Of a stretch of DNA of 61,491 nt, positions 1-6,924 are shown piece after piece. Source of the stretch: a virus; the IMG/VR virus record IMGVR_UViG_3300040770_000247, positions 1 to 61,491 of that record; one strand, given 5' to 3'. How positions within the stretch are numbered: the first letter of the stretch is position 1; each line of letters begins with the position of its first letter. Under the pieces are notes generated by a model that ran no database searches, was not told the DNA's origin, and was given only the letters and a program-made list of their open reading frames with translations. Position numbers and translations under genes: made by a program.

Positions 1-390
1 TTTATCCTGGTCAGCCTTTGGCTGGATATAGAAGCCATCCTGTACTTTATCTTTGAGGTATCAGGCAGAGAGCTCCATGGACCTGCCACCCATAGCTTTA
101 TGGGATCACTGGCAGTAGCCCTGATGGTGGCGATCTTTGGCTTTATGTCACTGCGCTGGGTACTGGGAGCACTGCTAGGGGCTATCAGTCATATCCTTCT
201 GGATATGCTGGTACATGCAGAAATGCAGCCCCTGGCTCCTTGGCGGACAGACAACCTGTTTTACCTTGACGGCATGGTTATCGTGTCCGCTTTACTGGTG
301 GTCCCTACTGCTTGGTTCGTTTTACAGCTTGTGTCAGGTACGGGAGGTTCGGTTGGTAAAATGCTGGGGAAGCTTCTACAGCGCGATTAG
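1..390 (+). CDS. YdjM/DUF457-like membrane metal-dependent hydrolase (partial, 5' end outside window)
   Basis: The frame is open from base 1, so the gene begins upstream of the window. The visible part has an HG-P-A-T-H-S motif (about residues 26-32 of the visible stretch), hydrophobic helices, then H-I-L-L-D and a MQPLAPW motif. This spacing of His/Asp residues between membrane segments is typical of the YdjM/DUF457 inner-membrane hydrolase-like proteins, whose substrate is unknown. An internal ATG at position 100 falls after the HG..THS motif and so is unlikely to be the start. Its last 86 bases overlap the convergent gene that ends at 305. It could be a phage-carried moron or a host-derived gene. 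Confidence 0.7.
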   Translation, partial: FILVSLWLDIEAILYFIFEVSGRELHGPATHSFMGSLAVALMVAIFGFMSLRWVLGALLGAISHILLDMLVHAEMQPLAPWRTDNLFYLDGMVIVSALLVVPTAWFVLQLVSGTGGSVGKMLGKLLQRD

Positions 391-820
391 CCAGTCCCCT
401 CAAATGATTCTCCAGCTGTTTAGGGTCTTTGGTGTACCGGGCATTGTTAATCCCCACAGCGTTGTTGTTTAAGTCCTGTCGACTGTCTTCAATACCCGCA
501 AGCGCCCCTTTGTAGTCTCCGTTAATGAGCCTGTCAGCAACATGGGGACCTGCGGTTAATGCTTCAAAACCATACCCCGCTAACTTAGTAGCAAGACCGG
601 CACCCAATCCACCCCCCAACTCTTGGGCAGTTTTGCCCATCCACAAAGAGTGGCGCATAGCGTTCTCTTTGCCTTCGTCATTAGGAAACAGTTGGGCTGC
701 GCGATTAGTGGCATATTCAGGGATCTCCCTTAGTTTGCCGAACTTATCCAATGCTGCCTGGTACGTTTCTTTAGGTCCCTTCAAGAAGTTACCCCACGGC
801 GATTCATTTTTTTGCGGCAC
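305..820 (-). CDS. Unknown protein with RHSLW and D-L-N-N-N-A-V-G motifs
   Basis: A 171-residue soluble protein with a GTG start preceded by a G-rich ribosome-binding site. It has an AMRHSLWMG segment near residue 55, a Gly/Ala-rich helix, and DLNNNAVG near residue 115. This His-then-Asn-rich pattern resembles DUF6973-like domains found in phage and toxin proteins (family recalled from memory, not checked). No signal peptide is evident. It overlaps the 3' end of the convergent YdjM-like gene by 86 bases. Function unknown. Confidence 0.6.
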   Translation of the reverse strand: MPQKNESPWGNFLKGPKETYQAALDKFGKLREIPEYATNRAAQLFPNDEGKENAMRHSLWMGKTAQELGGGLGAGLATKLAGYGFEALTAGPHVADRLINGDYKGALAGIEDSRQDLNNNAVGINNARYTKDPKQLENHLRGLANRAVEASPAFYQPNLPYLTQAVKRTKQ

Positions 821-887
821 ACGTCACCCCCAATTAATACTTTGATTCTGAGGCCATGTTACTCACTTAACAAATCCGAGGTTCACC

Positions 888-1130
888 ATGATCTTTAATA
901 CCCGAGTCGGGGGAATACCCTGCAAGTGTGAAGTTACTTATTACTCCACCGGTTCACCTATGCGCGTGTACGGTTCAGGCATGGGTGATTGTGAACCACC
1001 AGAACCAGAAGAGTTTGAATACCAACTGCTCGACCGTAAAGGGTATCGCGCTGAGTGGTTAGACCGCTTTGTTAATGACCAACTTACTTCCCAACTTCAT
1101 TCAGAGTTTGTTGATCGGATTGCCTATTAA
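888..1130 (+). CDS. Small conserved-type phage protein, unknown function
   Basis: An 80-residue acidic protein starting ATG after GAGG. The layout IPCKCEVTYY, then GSPMRVYGSGMGDCEPPEPEEF, then a C-terminal helix resembles small accessory proteins seen in many Pseudomonas-type phages; no function is known to me. It is first in a run of short plus-strand genes leading to the excisionase-like gene. Confidence 0.65.
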   Translation: MIFNTRVGGIPCKCEVTYYSTGSPMRVYGSGMGDCEPPEPEEFEYQLLDRKGYRAEWLDRFVNDQLTSQLHSEFVDRIAY

Positions 1131-1209
1131 ATCAAGCAATTAAACCAACACACTTACGCGAATGTTCCTATATTATGGCCTGATGTCTTCCAACACTTAG
1201 GCCTTGTCC

Positions 1210-1413
1210 ATGCAAACCCCCAGCGAATACAACGACAACCTTATTGTCGGCTCTGCTGAACTTCCGTCCACCCGAACGAAGCAAGGGATCTGCTGGGTAC
1301 TTCCAGGTAACATCATTGAATGTGACCGTGAAGCCGCCATTGATTACGCCACCAAGTTAGACCGCATTATCAGTGCTAACTTACCTAAGTTCTCCAGAAC
1401 CTTATTTCGCTAA
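1210..1413 (+). CDS. Small hypothetical protein
   Basis: 67 residues from the ATG at 1210; a TTG two codons earlier is less likely. No recognised domain. An intrinsic terminator follows 20 bases after the stop, so it probably ends its own transcript. Function unknown. Confidence 0.5.
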   Translation: MQTPSEYNDNLIVGSAELPSTRTKQGICWVLPGNIIECDREAAIDYATKLDRIISANLPKFSRTLFR

Positions 1414-1433
1414 ACCCTGTTTCTTTACTCCAG

Positions 1434-1454
1434 CCACCTTCGGGTGGTTTTTTA
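1434..1454 (+). terminator. Intrinsic terminator
   Basis: Perfect stem CCACC / GGTGG around a TTCG tetraloop, followed by a run of six T on the plus strand. It closes the 1210-1413 gene. The same stem-TTCG-stem style recurs after many plus-strand genes here. Confidence 0.8.
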
Positions 1455-1473
1455 TTCCCTAAAGGAAGTCCTC

Positions 1474-1890
1474 ATGCAAATGACTACTGCTATGGCCCAA
1501 GTGTGGGTGAGCTATCTATTAGCCAGCCTGGCCGCATCCCCTTCTGTGGCATCCCTCAATGCAAACTTGAAGCACGCCAAAGAACAGATTGATCTGCTGG
1601 TTCAATTTGCACTGCTTGATGAAGATGAAGAGAACGCCACTTGGGATCAAGTGATGGACCTCAACCGCACCCGTAAAGCAGAACTGATTAAAGCCTGGGA
1701 GATGCAACGTACTTCCCCACTACCAGAACCCTGGGCCACTCGCGTGCGTGACTTCAGTAAACAGGAACAACCCATGACCTGTAACCATAAACACAAGCAG
1801 AAAGGCACCGGTGTGTTCTTTCAGAGTATGGGGGTGATCCAGTGTGCGGATTGTAAGAACTGGCAAGTGATCAGGAGCCCAGTGCTATGA
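1474..1890 (+). CDS. Hypothetical protein with C-terminal Cys/His cluster
   Basis: 138 residues from the ATG at 1474, preceded by AAAGGAAG. The N-terminal part is helical and acidic. The C-terminus has CNHKHK and CADC, a possible zinc-binding pair. A second ATG at 1774 (MTCNHKHK) follows a GGAAC and could start a separate 38-residue protein; I cannot decide between one and two genes. The stop overlaps the next start (ATGA). Confidence 0.55.
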   Translation: MQMTTAMAQVWVSYLLASLAASPSVASLNANLKHAKEQIDLLVQFALLDEDEENATWDQVMDLNRTRKAELIKAWEMQRTSPLPEPWATRVRDFSKQEQPMTCNHKHKQKGTGVFFQSMGVIQCADCKNWQVIRSPVL

Positions 1891-2216
1891 ACCCTCATGG
1901 CTATCGTAGGAATACCTGTGCCTACGCACTTAGCGTACCTAACTGTAATACAGCCCGAGGTCGCATAGAGGTTGAATTACACATTGAGCCCCGTGTTTTC
2001 AACAATTGGGAATTCGCTGTTCAAGTAGAAAGTGTGAGCCGTGTCCACTCACTTCTTATGGCCTGTGCGCCTGAGTTAGACACCCTCAACTTAATCTCAC
2101 CATCTGTAGAAAAAACAGCCTTGCTTACTTACCTAAGAAATATAGGCAGCAACGCACACACCCTTCAAGACTCTTTTATGCGAGGAGGAGCCACTAATGG
2201 ACGTTACCGCTACTGA
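1887..2216 (+). CDS. Hypothetical protein
   Basis: 109 residues, start overlapping the previous stop by four bases (ATGA), which implies translational coupling. No recognised motif. The last 20 bases overlap the next small gene, which begins at 2197. Confidence 0.55.
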   Translation: MNPHGYRRNTCAYALSVPNCNTARGRIEVELHIEPRVFNNWEFAVQVESVSRVHSLLMACAPELDTLNLISPSVEKTALLTYLRNIGSNAHTLQDSFMRGGATNGRYRY

Positions 2217-2322
2217 TAGTGTTCCTGACAATATCCCTGAAAACCAGATAGCTGACTGGATAGGCACTACCCACAAAGCCCTTTATGGGGGTGACCTGTG
2301 TCTAACATCGATCGTTACCTAA
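2197..2322 (+). CDS. Short protein (41 aa) upstream of and overlapping the AlpA-like gene
   Basis: ATG at 2197 with a very strong ribosome-binding site (CGAGGAGGAG, 7 bases upstream). The product starts MDVTATDSVPDN and is acidic, ending at TAA 2320-2322. It overlaps the previous gene's end and the first 25 bases of the AlpA-like gene in another frame. Such nesting suggests translational coupling to the excisionase-like gene. Function unknown. Confidence 0.5.
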   Translation: MDVTATDSVPDNIPENQIADWIGTTHKALYGGDLCLTSIVT

Positions 2323-2489
2323 ACGTACGGGAAGTGGCGCAAGTCACGTCCATCAGTAAGAGTGTGATCTACACCCGTATCAAAGACGGTAAGTTCCCCA
2401 AGGCTACCTTATTGGGTACCCGTACAGCTCGCTGGTTGGAATCTGAGATCCAGCATTGGATTAAGGCCCAACATGCAGCAAACCAGTAG
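2298..2489 (+). CDS. AlpA-family DNA-binding protein, probable excisionase/recombination directionality factor
   Basis: 63 residues beginning GTG after GGGGGTGA. The sequence is a winged-helix MerR/AlpA type: YLNVREVAQVTSISKSVIY recognition region, then KDGKFPKATLLGTRTARW and a C-terminal helix. AlpA-like proteins activate excision of P4/CP4-57-type elements. Its 3' end overlaps the 3' end of the convergent integrase gene by 29 bases, the usual integrase-excisionase pairing. It may also act as a transcription factor. Confidence 0.8.
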   Translation: MSNIDRYLNVREVAQVTSISKSVIYTRIKDGKFPKATLLGTRTARWLESEIQHWIKAQHAANQ

Positions 2490-3687
2490 CCTCCAGTTGA
2501 TCCAACTGATCGGCCCACGCCTGCATCATCGTGCGCCGTTGCTCCACGTACTTAGCGTGGTCATAGGTACCTTTGACAGCGTTAGGGTCCGTGTGTGACA
2601 ACTGCGCCTCAACCCAGCGCGGCTCATACCCTTGCTCGTTCAATGCCGTGGACAGCGTGGCGCGGATACCGTGCCCGGTTAACCTGTCCTCATACCCCAA
2701 CCGCTTAATCGCTGTATTAATGGTGTTCTCGCTCATAGGCCGGGTTGGATCGTTACGCCCTGGCAGTAAGTACTTGCCTCGACTCAACGGCAACACTCGC
2801 CTCACCAGCTCCACAGCTTGCGTAGACAGCGGTACCAAGTAAGGCGGCATTGTTCCGTCCTTGGTGCGCACACTGCTGCGTAACTGCTTCACCACATCTG
2901 GGGGAATACTCCAGAGCGCATTCTCCAGGTCGAACTGATCGGGGGAAGCAAACCGTAACTCCTGTGTGCGTACCCCTGTCAGTAACAGCAGGCGGATACC
3001 CGCCTCAGTTAAGAACAAACAGCCTGCCCCCCTGAGCTTCACCAAGAACTCTGGCAGCTCTGCTTGCTGCAGGTAAGGGTTGTGCTTCACCGGGGGAGCC
3101 ACTGCCGCCACAATGTCCAAGTCAGTGGCAGGGTTCACCGCCACCAGTCCCTCAGCAATGGCGTAGCGGAAGATCTGGTGCAACCAGGTGCGGCACTTCT
3201 CTGCCACATTGAAAGCCCCACGGGATTCGATCTTACGCACGGCTTTGAGAATGTCTTGACGGGTCACCGCGGTGACCGCAATCGCACCCAACACCGGGAT
3301 CAAGTCTTTATCCAGGTAACTGCGACTCTGTACAGCACTGCCTTTGCGGCCAGTGGTCAGTCGAGGCGTCTTAAATTCATGCCATTGGTTCGCCAATGCC
3401 TCAAAGGTAAGTACATCAGGTTCAGCTTGTGTACTTACCCTTGGGTCAACACCCAGTGCCACCTTGTCCCGTGCCTCATCACGTAGGCTGCGTGCAGCCT
3501 TCAGTGAGATCAACGGGTACTTGCCCAACACGTACCGCTGCTGCTTGCCTAGCCAGTAGAAGCGGAAGTGCCAGCTCTTAGTGCCATTGACGGCAACGTA
3601 GAGAGACAACCCTTCCATGTCGGTCAGGCTGTACGCCTTAGAGGGATCAGCCTTAGCGGCCCGTATAGCGGTGTCTGTGAGTGCCAT
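2461..3687 (-). CDS. int: P4-type tyrosine integrase
   Basis: A 408-residue site-specific recombinase. Start chosen at ATG 3687 (MALTDTAIRAAK), which begins the usual DUF4102 arm-binding domain; an upstream in-frame extension to 3789 runs through likely arm sites. The catalytic set is visible: R240 (GVRTQELR), H339-x-x-R342 (HGIRATLS), H365 (LSHTDPN) and the Tyr nucleophile Y375 (GTYDHAKY). This family integrates into the 3' end of tRNA genes. The gene lies beside a tRNA-like core and opposite an AlpA-like gene, so a working lysogeny module is likely. Very unusual in an N4-like genome. Confidence 0.96.
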   Translation of the reverse strand: MALTDTAIRAAKADPSKAYSLTDMEGLSLYVAVNGTKSWHFRFYWLGKQQRYVLGKYPLISLKAARSLRDEARDKVALGVDPRVSTQAEPDVLTFEALANQWHEFKTPRLTTGRKGSAVQSRSYLDKDLIPVLGAIAVTAVTRQDILKAVRKIESRGAFNVAEKCRTWLHQIFRYAIAEGLVAVNPATDLDIVAAVAPPVKHNPYLQQAELPEFLVKLRGAGCLFLTEAGIRLLLLTGVRTQELRFASPDQFDLENALWSIPPDVVKQLRSSVRTKDGTMPPYLVPLSTQAVELVRRVLPLSRGKYLLPGRNDPTRPMSENTINTAIKRLGYEDRLTGHGIRATLSTALNEQGYEPRWVEAQLSHTDPNAVKGTYDHAKYVEQRRTMMQAWADQLDQLEATGLLHVGP

Positions 3688-3785
3688 AAGTACATTTCCA
3701 GTGAGTACAGTGCTCCATGTACTCATCAGTGTACTTAAAACGTGAGGTCTTACTAGGACTATCCCTGTCCTTGTAGGACTAACAG

Positions 3786-3814
3786 ACAAGAAAAAGCCCC
3801 GGATTACGGGGCTT
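3786..3814 (-). terminator. Intrinsic terminator (minus strand) inside attP
   Basis: Stem AAGCCCCG / CGGGGCTT with a five-base loop, followed on the minus strand by TTTTTCTT. It would stop leftward transcription from the lysis and tail genes before the integrase. Confidence 0.7.
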
Positions 3815-3848
3815 CTAGGGCATTACAGGATCACCTGAAACAGTTAAA

Positions 3849-3865
3849 TGGTGCGGACGGAGAGA
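3849..3865 (-). other. attP core matching a tRNA 3' end
   Basis: Read on the minus strand this gives CTCTCCGTCCGCACCA, the 3' T-stem strand, acceptor strand and CCA of a tRNA, most like tRNA-Leu with a GCGGAC acceptor. The rest of the tRNA is absent, as expected for an attP core. It lies between the two arm-site clusters. Because phage genes continue on both sides, the element is not integrated in this sequence. Confidence 0.65.
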
Positions 3866-4013
3866 ACCATGGTGCTGGCTACAGCCCTTACAGGCCGTGG
3901 GCTTGCTTGTAATAAGGCCCATTTATGTACTTATTTATGTACTCATGAACTTAGGTAACACCGCACCACAGGAAAACACCCCAAAACACATCGATTGGTC
4001 CAAAGGAGTACCC

Positions 4014-4289
4014 ATGACAGACACCTTGGTTTACGCGATTTCAGTCTATGACAAACGCCACTTGATGACCGTCTTAGAGTGGGGACCTGACAACGTAAAA
4101 GCGTCCCTGAAATGGTGTGAAGGGTACAGCGCCATGTTCACTCACATTGAGGTGGAGGAACCGGAGCGCACTTACATTCAAGCACTCAAACGTCAGCTAA
4201 AACTGGAACCCTGGGATGAACTTGTCTTTGCCTTCCCTTCATCCCCTCACCACAAGATGCTGCATTTACTGCAGGTCGCCACTCAATGA
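4014..4289 (+). CDS. Hypothetical protein (91 aa)
   Basis: Start at ATG 4014, which has AAAGGAG nine bases upstream; the longer reading upstream runs through the attP arm sites and is rejected. The product (MTDTLVYAISVYDKRH...) has no motif I recognise. It is the only plus-strand gene between attP and the convergent holin gene, a position where accessory or lysogenic-conversion genes often sit. Confidence 0.6.
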   Translation: MTDTLVYAISVYDKRHLMTVLEWGPDNVKASLKWCEGYSAMFTHIEVEEPERTYIQALKRQLKLEPWDELVFAFPSSPHHKMLHLLQVATQ

Positions 4290-4302
4290 AATGAGTGAAG
4301 GG

Positions 4303-4788
4303 TTACGAAGACTGCTTACGGGCTTTCATCATTTCTGTGACGAAGGGGGTAAGGTTCTGTACGGCACGTTCACCAAACAGGAAACCAAGCACCAGGGCAT
4401 TGATGACCCAGAGCGCAGACTCTTGTGACTGGTTCAGTTCCCACTGACCCATGAACCACATGCCATCACCGTAGAGTACAGCGTATCCCCATACAGGCCG
4501 TTGCAGCCCACGTAGGAACAACACCAGTGGCCCGACTATCGGAATGGCCCGTAGATCTTGAGCACTGCCTTCTAGTAATGCTGCTCGGTCAGTGACTGCT
4601 TGCTCGGCTGACGCCATCGCTGCAGCCAACTGAGCTCGCTTGTTGGTTTCTGCTTCCTCAAGCTTGAGCTGCATCTCCATGCGCTTCTCAGGGGCTATCT
4701 CTGGAGGCCAGTACGCCATCACAGTCTCTTTCACTTCCTTGAATAAAGAGCCACCTACCATATCGGTGAGCTGCTTGAAGATACTCAT
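4303..4788 (-). CDS. Holin-like membrane protein (3TM holin type)
   Basis: 161 residues: a helical soluble N-terminal half, a hydrophobic segment with RPVWGY near residue 100, and another near residues 125-145 (ALWVINALVLGFLFGE). This resembles the 3TM holins of GTA/prophage type, with the R..RP..Y signature in the first helix pair. It is the last gene of the leftward lysis block, six bases after the upstream coiled-coil gene. Holins form inner-membrane lesions that release endolysin. Confidence 0.75.
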   Translation of the reverse strand: MSIFKQLTDMVGGSLFKEVKETVMAYWPPEIAPEKRMEMQLKLEEAETNKRAQLAAAMASAEQAVTDRAALLEGSAQDLRAIPIVGPLVLFLRGLQRPVWGYAVLYGDGMWFMGQWELNQSQESALWVINALVLGFLFGERAVQNLTPFVTEMMKARKQSS

Positions 4789-4793
4789 GCGGC

Positions 4794-5261
4794 CTATTCC
4801 CCTTTCTTTGTAAGGGACAGTTGCTCAATTAAGTCAATGCGTGCCGTGTTCTTTTGGATGCCTTCCACGTTATGCTTTACTTGTTCAATCTGCCCCAGCA
4901 CGTACCACTGGACAAACGAAAAGAACACCACGCCTACAACCAAAATACCGCGGGCAGCTGATTTAAAATCACTGATGCTGTGCTCAACCAGACTGACCCG
5001 TGTGGTCACTTCCCGAGCATCGCGTTGCGCTTCATGTAAGGTGCTGCGGGTGGCTTCAAACTGTTCCTGCAAGCGAACCAGTTGCACTTGCATTTGTACA
5101 ATCAAATCCAGTTTACCGTTAACCGTTTCAATTGAATGACCCAAGTATTCCAGGCGAGACTTAAGTACGCCAATATCAGTTTGCATACGTGCAGCGACCC
5201 CATCGGAATGAAAGTGTGAGGTGTCTTCTAAAATATCAGGGATGTGAGGTCCGTCCTCCAT
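4794..5261 (-). CDS. Coiled-coil, single-TM lysis-associated protein
   Basis: 155 residues with a long predicted coiled coil (about residues 25-100) followed by one membrane segment (GILVVGVVFFSFVQWYVLG) and a charged tail. It lies in the lysis block between endolysin and holin genes, so a holin, antiholin or spanin-like role is plausible, but no lipobox or signal peptide is present. Function inferred from context only. Confidence 0.65.
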   Translation of the reverse strand: MEDGPHIPDILEDTSHFHSDGVAARMQTDIGVLKSRLEYLGHSIETVNGKLDLIVQMQVQLVRLQEQFEATRSTLHEAQRDAREVTTRVSLVEHSISDFKSAARGILVVGVVFFSFVQWYVLGQIEQVKHNVEGIQKNTARIDLIEQLSLTKKGE

Positions 5262-5293
5262 ACCAACACCTATACAGTAAGTTAGTTGCCTGC

Positions 5294-5322
5294 ATAATAC
5301 CTGTCTAAGTATTTACGTCCAA
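5294..5322 (-). promoter_or_regulatory. Candidate sigma70-type promoter for the holin pair
   Basis: On the minus strand TTGGAC, a 17-base spacer and TATTAT. The -10 is good and the -35 is moderate. It sits just after a terminator and upstream of 5261, so it could restart transcription of the two membrane lysis genes. Confidence 0.4.
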
Positions 5323-5344
5323 AAAAAAACCCGCACTAGGCGGG
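5321..5344 (-). terminator. Intrinsic terminator after the endolysin gene
   Basis: Minus-strand stem CCCGC / GCGGG with a five-base loop and nine T. It separates the endolysin gene from the holin pair. Confidence 0.8.
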
Positions 5345-5370
5345 CGGGCTATATTCAGTAGAAGTCTCTT

Positions 5371-5877
5371 TTATGCTTCCGTCTTTGAGCCCTCAGCAGC
5401 ACCCAGAACAGGGAGCATTGCACCTGGCAGCATGAGCCCAGTAGGCCACCGGTAGCCACTCACGCGAGTATGGGGAAACGAGCGCACATTGACTGCATCA
5501 CCCTGGTTTCCCCCCAGCACCAGCAAGTTGCCTGACGTGTCCTGCCCTACTACAAAACCAACATGCCCCCCACCTTCGCGGGTGAACACCACCACGCAGC
5601 CCACGACAGGTTCAGGGATAAGCTGACCCCACTGCAAGTAGGACTTGGCACTTTCAAATCGGCTGGATTTAACACCAACACGCTCAAGCATTGCGCCTAC
5701 AAAAGCTGCACACCAGGGAGTTTCATCATCTTTGATACCACCGCGTTTAATATCTTTCCAGAACTGAACAATCTCTGGGGCATGGGTACCGCCTTTAATC
5801 TCTTTCAATCCAATATGCTTGCGTGCTTCAACTAGCCAGCTTGGCTCCTTATCCTGTTGAAGTACTTCCGCACCCAT
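5371..5877 (-). CDS. Endolysin, CHAP/TIGR02594-type peptidase
   Basis: 168 residues from ATG 5877 (GAGG five bases upstream). It matches the NlpC/P60-CHAP fold: W14-L..A-x-x-x-I-G near the N-terminus, catalytic Cys in PWCAAFV (C56), His in GGGHVGF (H105) and polar residue in LGGNQGDAV (N124). This family cleaves peptide bonds in peptidoglycan. No signal peptide, so export would rely on the holin. It overlaps the next upstream gene's 3' end. Unlike N4, whose endolysin is an N-acetylmuramidase-type protein near the terminase, this is a different type in a different place. Confidence 0.85.
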   Translation of the reverse strand: MGAEVLQQDKEPSWLVEARKHIGLKEIKGGTHAPEIVQFWKDIKRGGIKDDETPWCAAFVGAMLERVGVKSSRFESAKSYLQWGQLIPEPVVGCVVVFTREGGGHVGFVVGQDTSGNLLVLGGNQGDAVNVRSFPHTRVSGYRWPTGLMLPGAMLPVLGAAEGSKTEA

Positions 5878-6322
5878 AACCACCTCGTATCAATGAAGGC
5901 AATACCACTAGATTAACCCATACACCTACATCTTTTAGCATTGCTGGATTAAGAGAAGCTGCTATTGGCAGACCCAATGCTTTGGCGCACCATTGAGAGC
6001 AAAACTGAGAACCCTCTTGTGCCTGATTGCGGTTAAGGATCTGGCTCCCTAGCAGTGGAAGCCAGCCGTAGGTATCCGAATCGGTGGCCTTAAAATAACT
6101 AAGGACATCCGACCGGTAAGCCCAAGGCAAATCAACCAGCTCCCAGTTACCGCTGTCCAAATCAATCTGCTTGCGCCTAACACCCTTGTCCATGATCGAG
6201 CTGCTGTAGCACCAACCGTCAACAACCAGTTCACAGTGACTGTAAATACTCCCAGTCCACCAACGGATCAATGCGTTACCTATCTGCCCCTTACCTTTGT
6301 ATAAAGCAAGTTGGACAGTCAT
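5849..6322 (-). CDS. Permuted NlpC/P60 (YiiX-like) papain-fold protein
   Basis: 157 residues with YSHCELVVDG (His and Glu of the permuted NlpC/P60 core), GWLPLLGSQI in the middle and FCSQWCAKALG (catalytic Cys) near residue 108. This order, His before Cys, is typical of the circularly permuted family common near phage tail genes. It could cut peptidoglycan, an amide or a lipid substrate. It overlaps the endolysin start by 29 bases and the upstream gene by four. Confidence 0.75.
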   Translation of the reverse strand: MTVQLALYKGKGQIGNALIRWWTGSIYSHCELVVDGWCYSSSIMDKGVRRKQIDLDSGNWELVDLPWAYRSDVLSYFKATDSDTYGWLPLLGSQILNRNQAQEGSQFCSQWCAKALGLPIAASLNPAMLKDVGVWVNLVVLPSLIRGGYGCGSTSTG

Positions 6323-6915
6323 GGGGCACCCGGTAAGTCGTAATTAGTAGCCACGGTACTAGGGTCGCTTGCTACATTGATAGCCGACTCGTAACGCTGC
6401 CGTAAGCCAGTCAGGTAAGCACTGGCGTGCGCAAACTGCGTAGCCTTGGCATAGGTGCGGCTCAGGTACTCAGTGCGTGGGATACCTCGGGCTTGCGCGG
6501 CTATGTTAATCCAAGGTGTAGCAACTGCATTGTCGGCATTCCACGCCACGGCTTCTTCACGCTGGCGTTCCCAGGTTGCAATCTCGCTGGGTGGGTAGCC
6601 TGCTGTGAGTGAGGCAATGGCGTCTTCGTAGACTGCATTGTTAAGACTGAGAGCAACAGTGCGGGCCTGTAGTTGGTTACGGGCAATCGTTTCAGCAGGT
6701 AGCGCGAACACGACCCACTGCTGGGTGCCACCGATAGGCGCAGCCTCGGAAACCATTTCGGTTACCTGGTGATACGCTGGGCGACTTACGGGTGTGTACC
6801 CTTTAAAATCACCAAACGCCGCGGTGCCTTGCGGGACGCTCGCACCGGTGTGTTGCCTTATGGCATCTGCAAACGATACCCCGTAGGCTCCTGTTATTGT
6901 ATTCAAGTACAGCAT
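6319..6915 (-). CDS. Tail-fibre assembly-like protein
   Basis: 198 residues. The C-terminal half reads W-x-x-Q-R-E-E-A-x-x-W, then TPWINIAAQARGI and a helix, typical of DUF4376/tail-fibre assembly proteins that chaperone distal fibres. The N-terminal half is a small beta domain. It follows the putative distal fibre gene by nine bases. Confidence 0.6.
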   Translation of the reverse strand: MLYLNTITGAYGVSFADAIRQHTGASVPQGTAAFGDFKGYTPVSRPAYHQVTEMVSEAAPIGGTQQWVVFALPAETIARNQLQARTVALSLNNAVYEDAIASLTAGYPPSEIATWERQREEAVAWNADNAVATPWINIAAQARGIPRTEYLSRTYAKATQFAHASAYLTGLRQRYESAINVASDPSTVATNYDLPGAP

Positions 6916-6924
6916 GGGCTACTC

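Larger units (their letters stand above)
3687..3946. other. Candidate attP region with repeated integrase arm sites
   Basis: Left of the tRNA-like core are ATAAGTACAT (3687-3696), GTGAGTACAG (3701-3710), ATGTACTCAT (3717-3726) and AGTGTACTTA (3728-3737). Right of it are ATGTACTTAT (3925-3934) and ATGTACTCAT (3937-3946). The 3687 site is the exact reverse complement of the 3925 site, and 3717 is identical to 3937. Repeated decamers on both sides of a core fit the P and P' arms bound by a tyrosine integrase. The left cluster also overlaps the integrase start, which would allow self-regulation. Confidence 0.65.
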
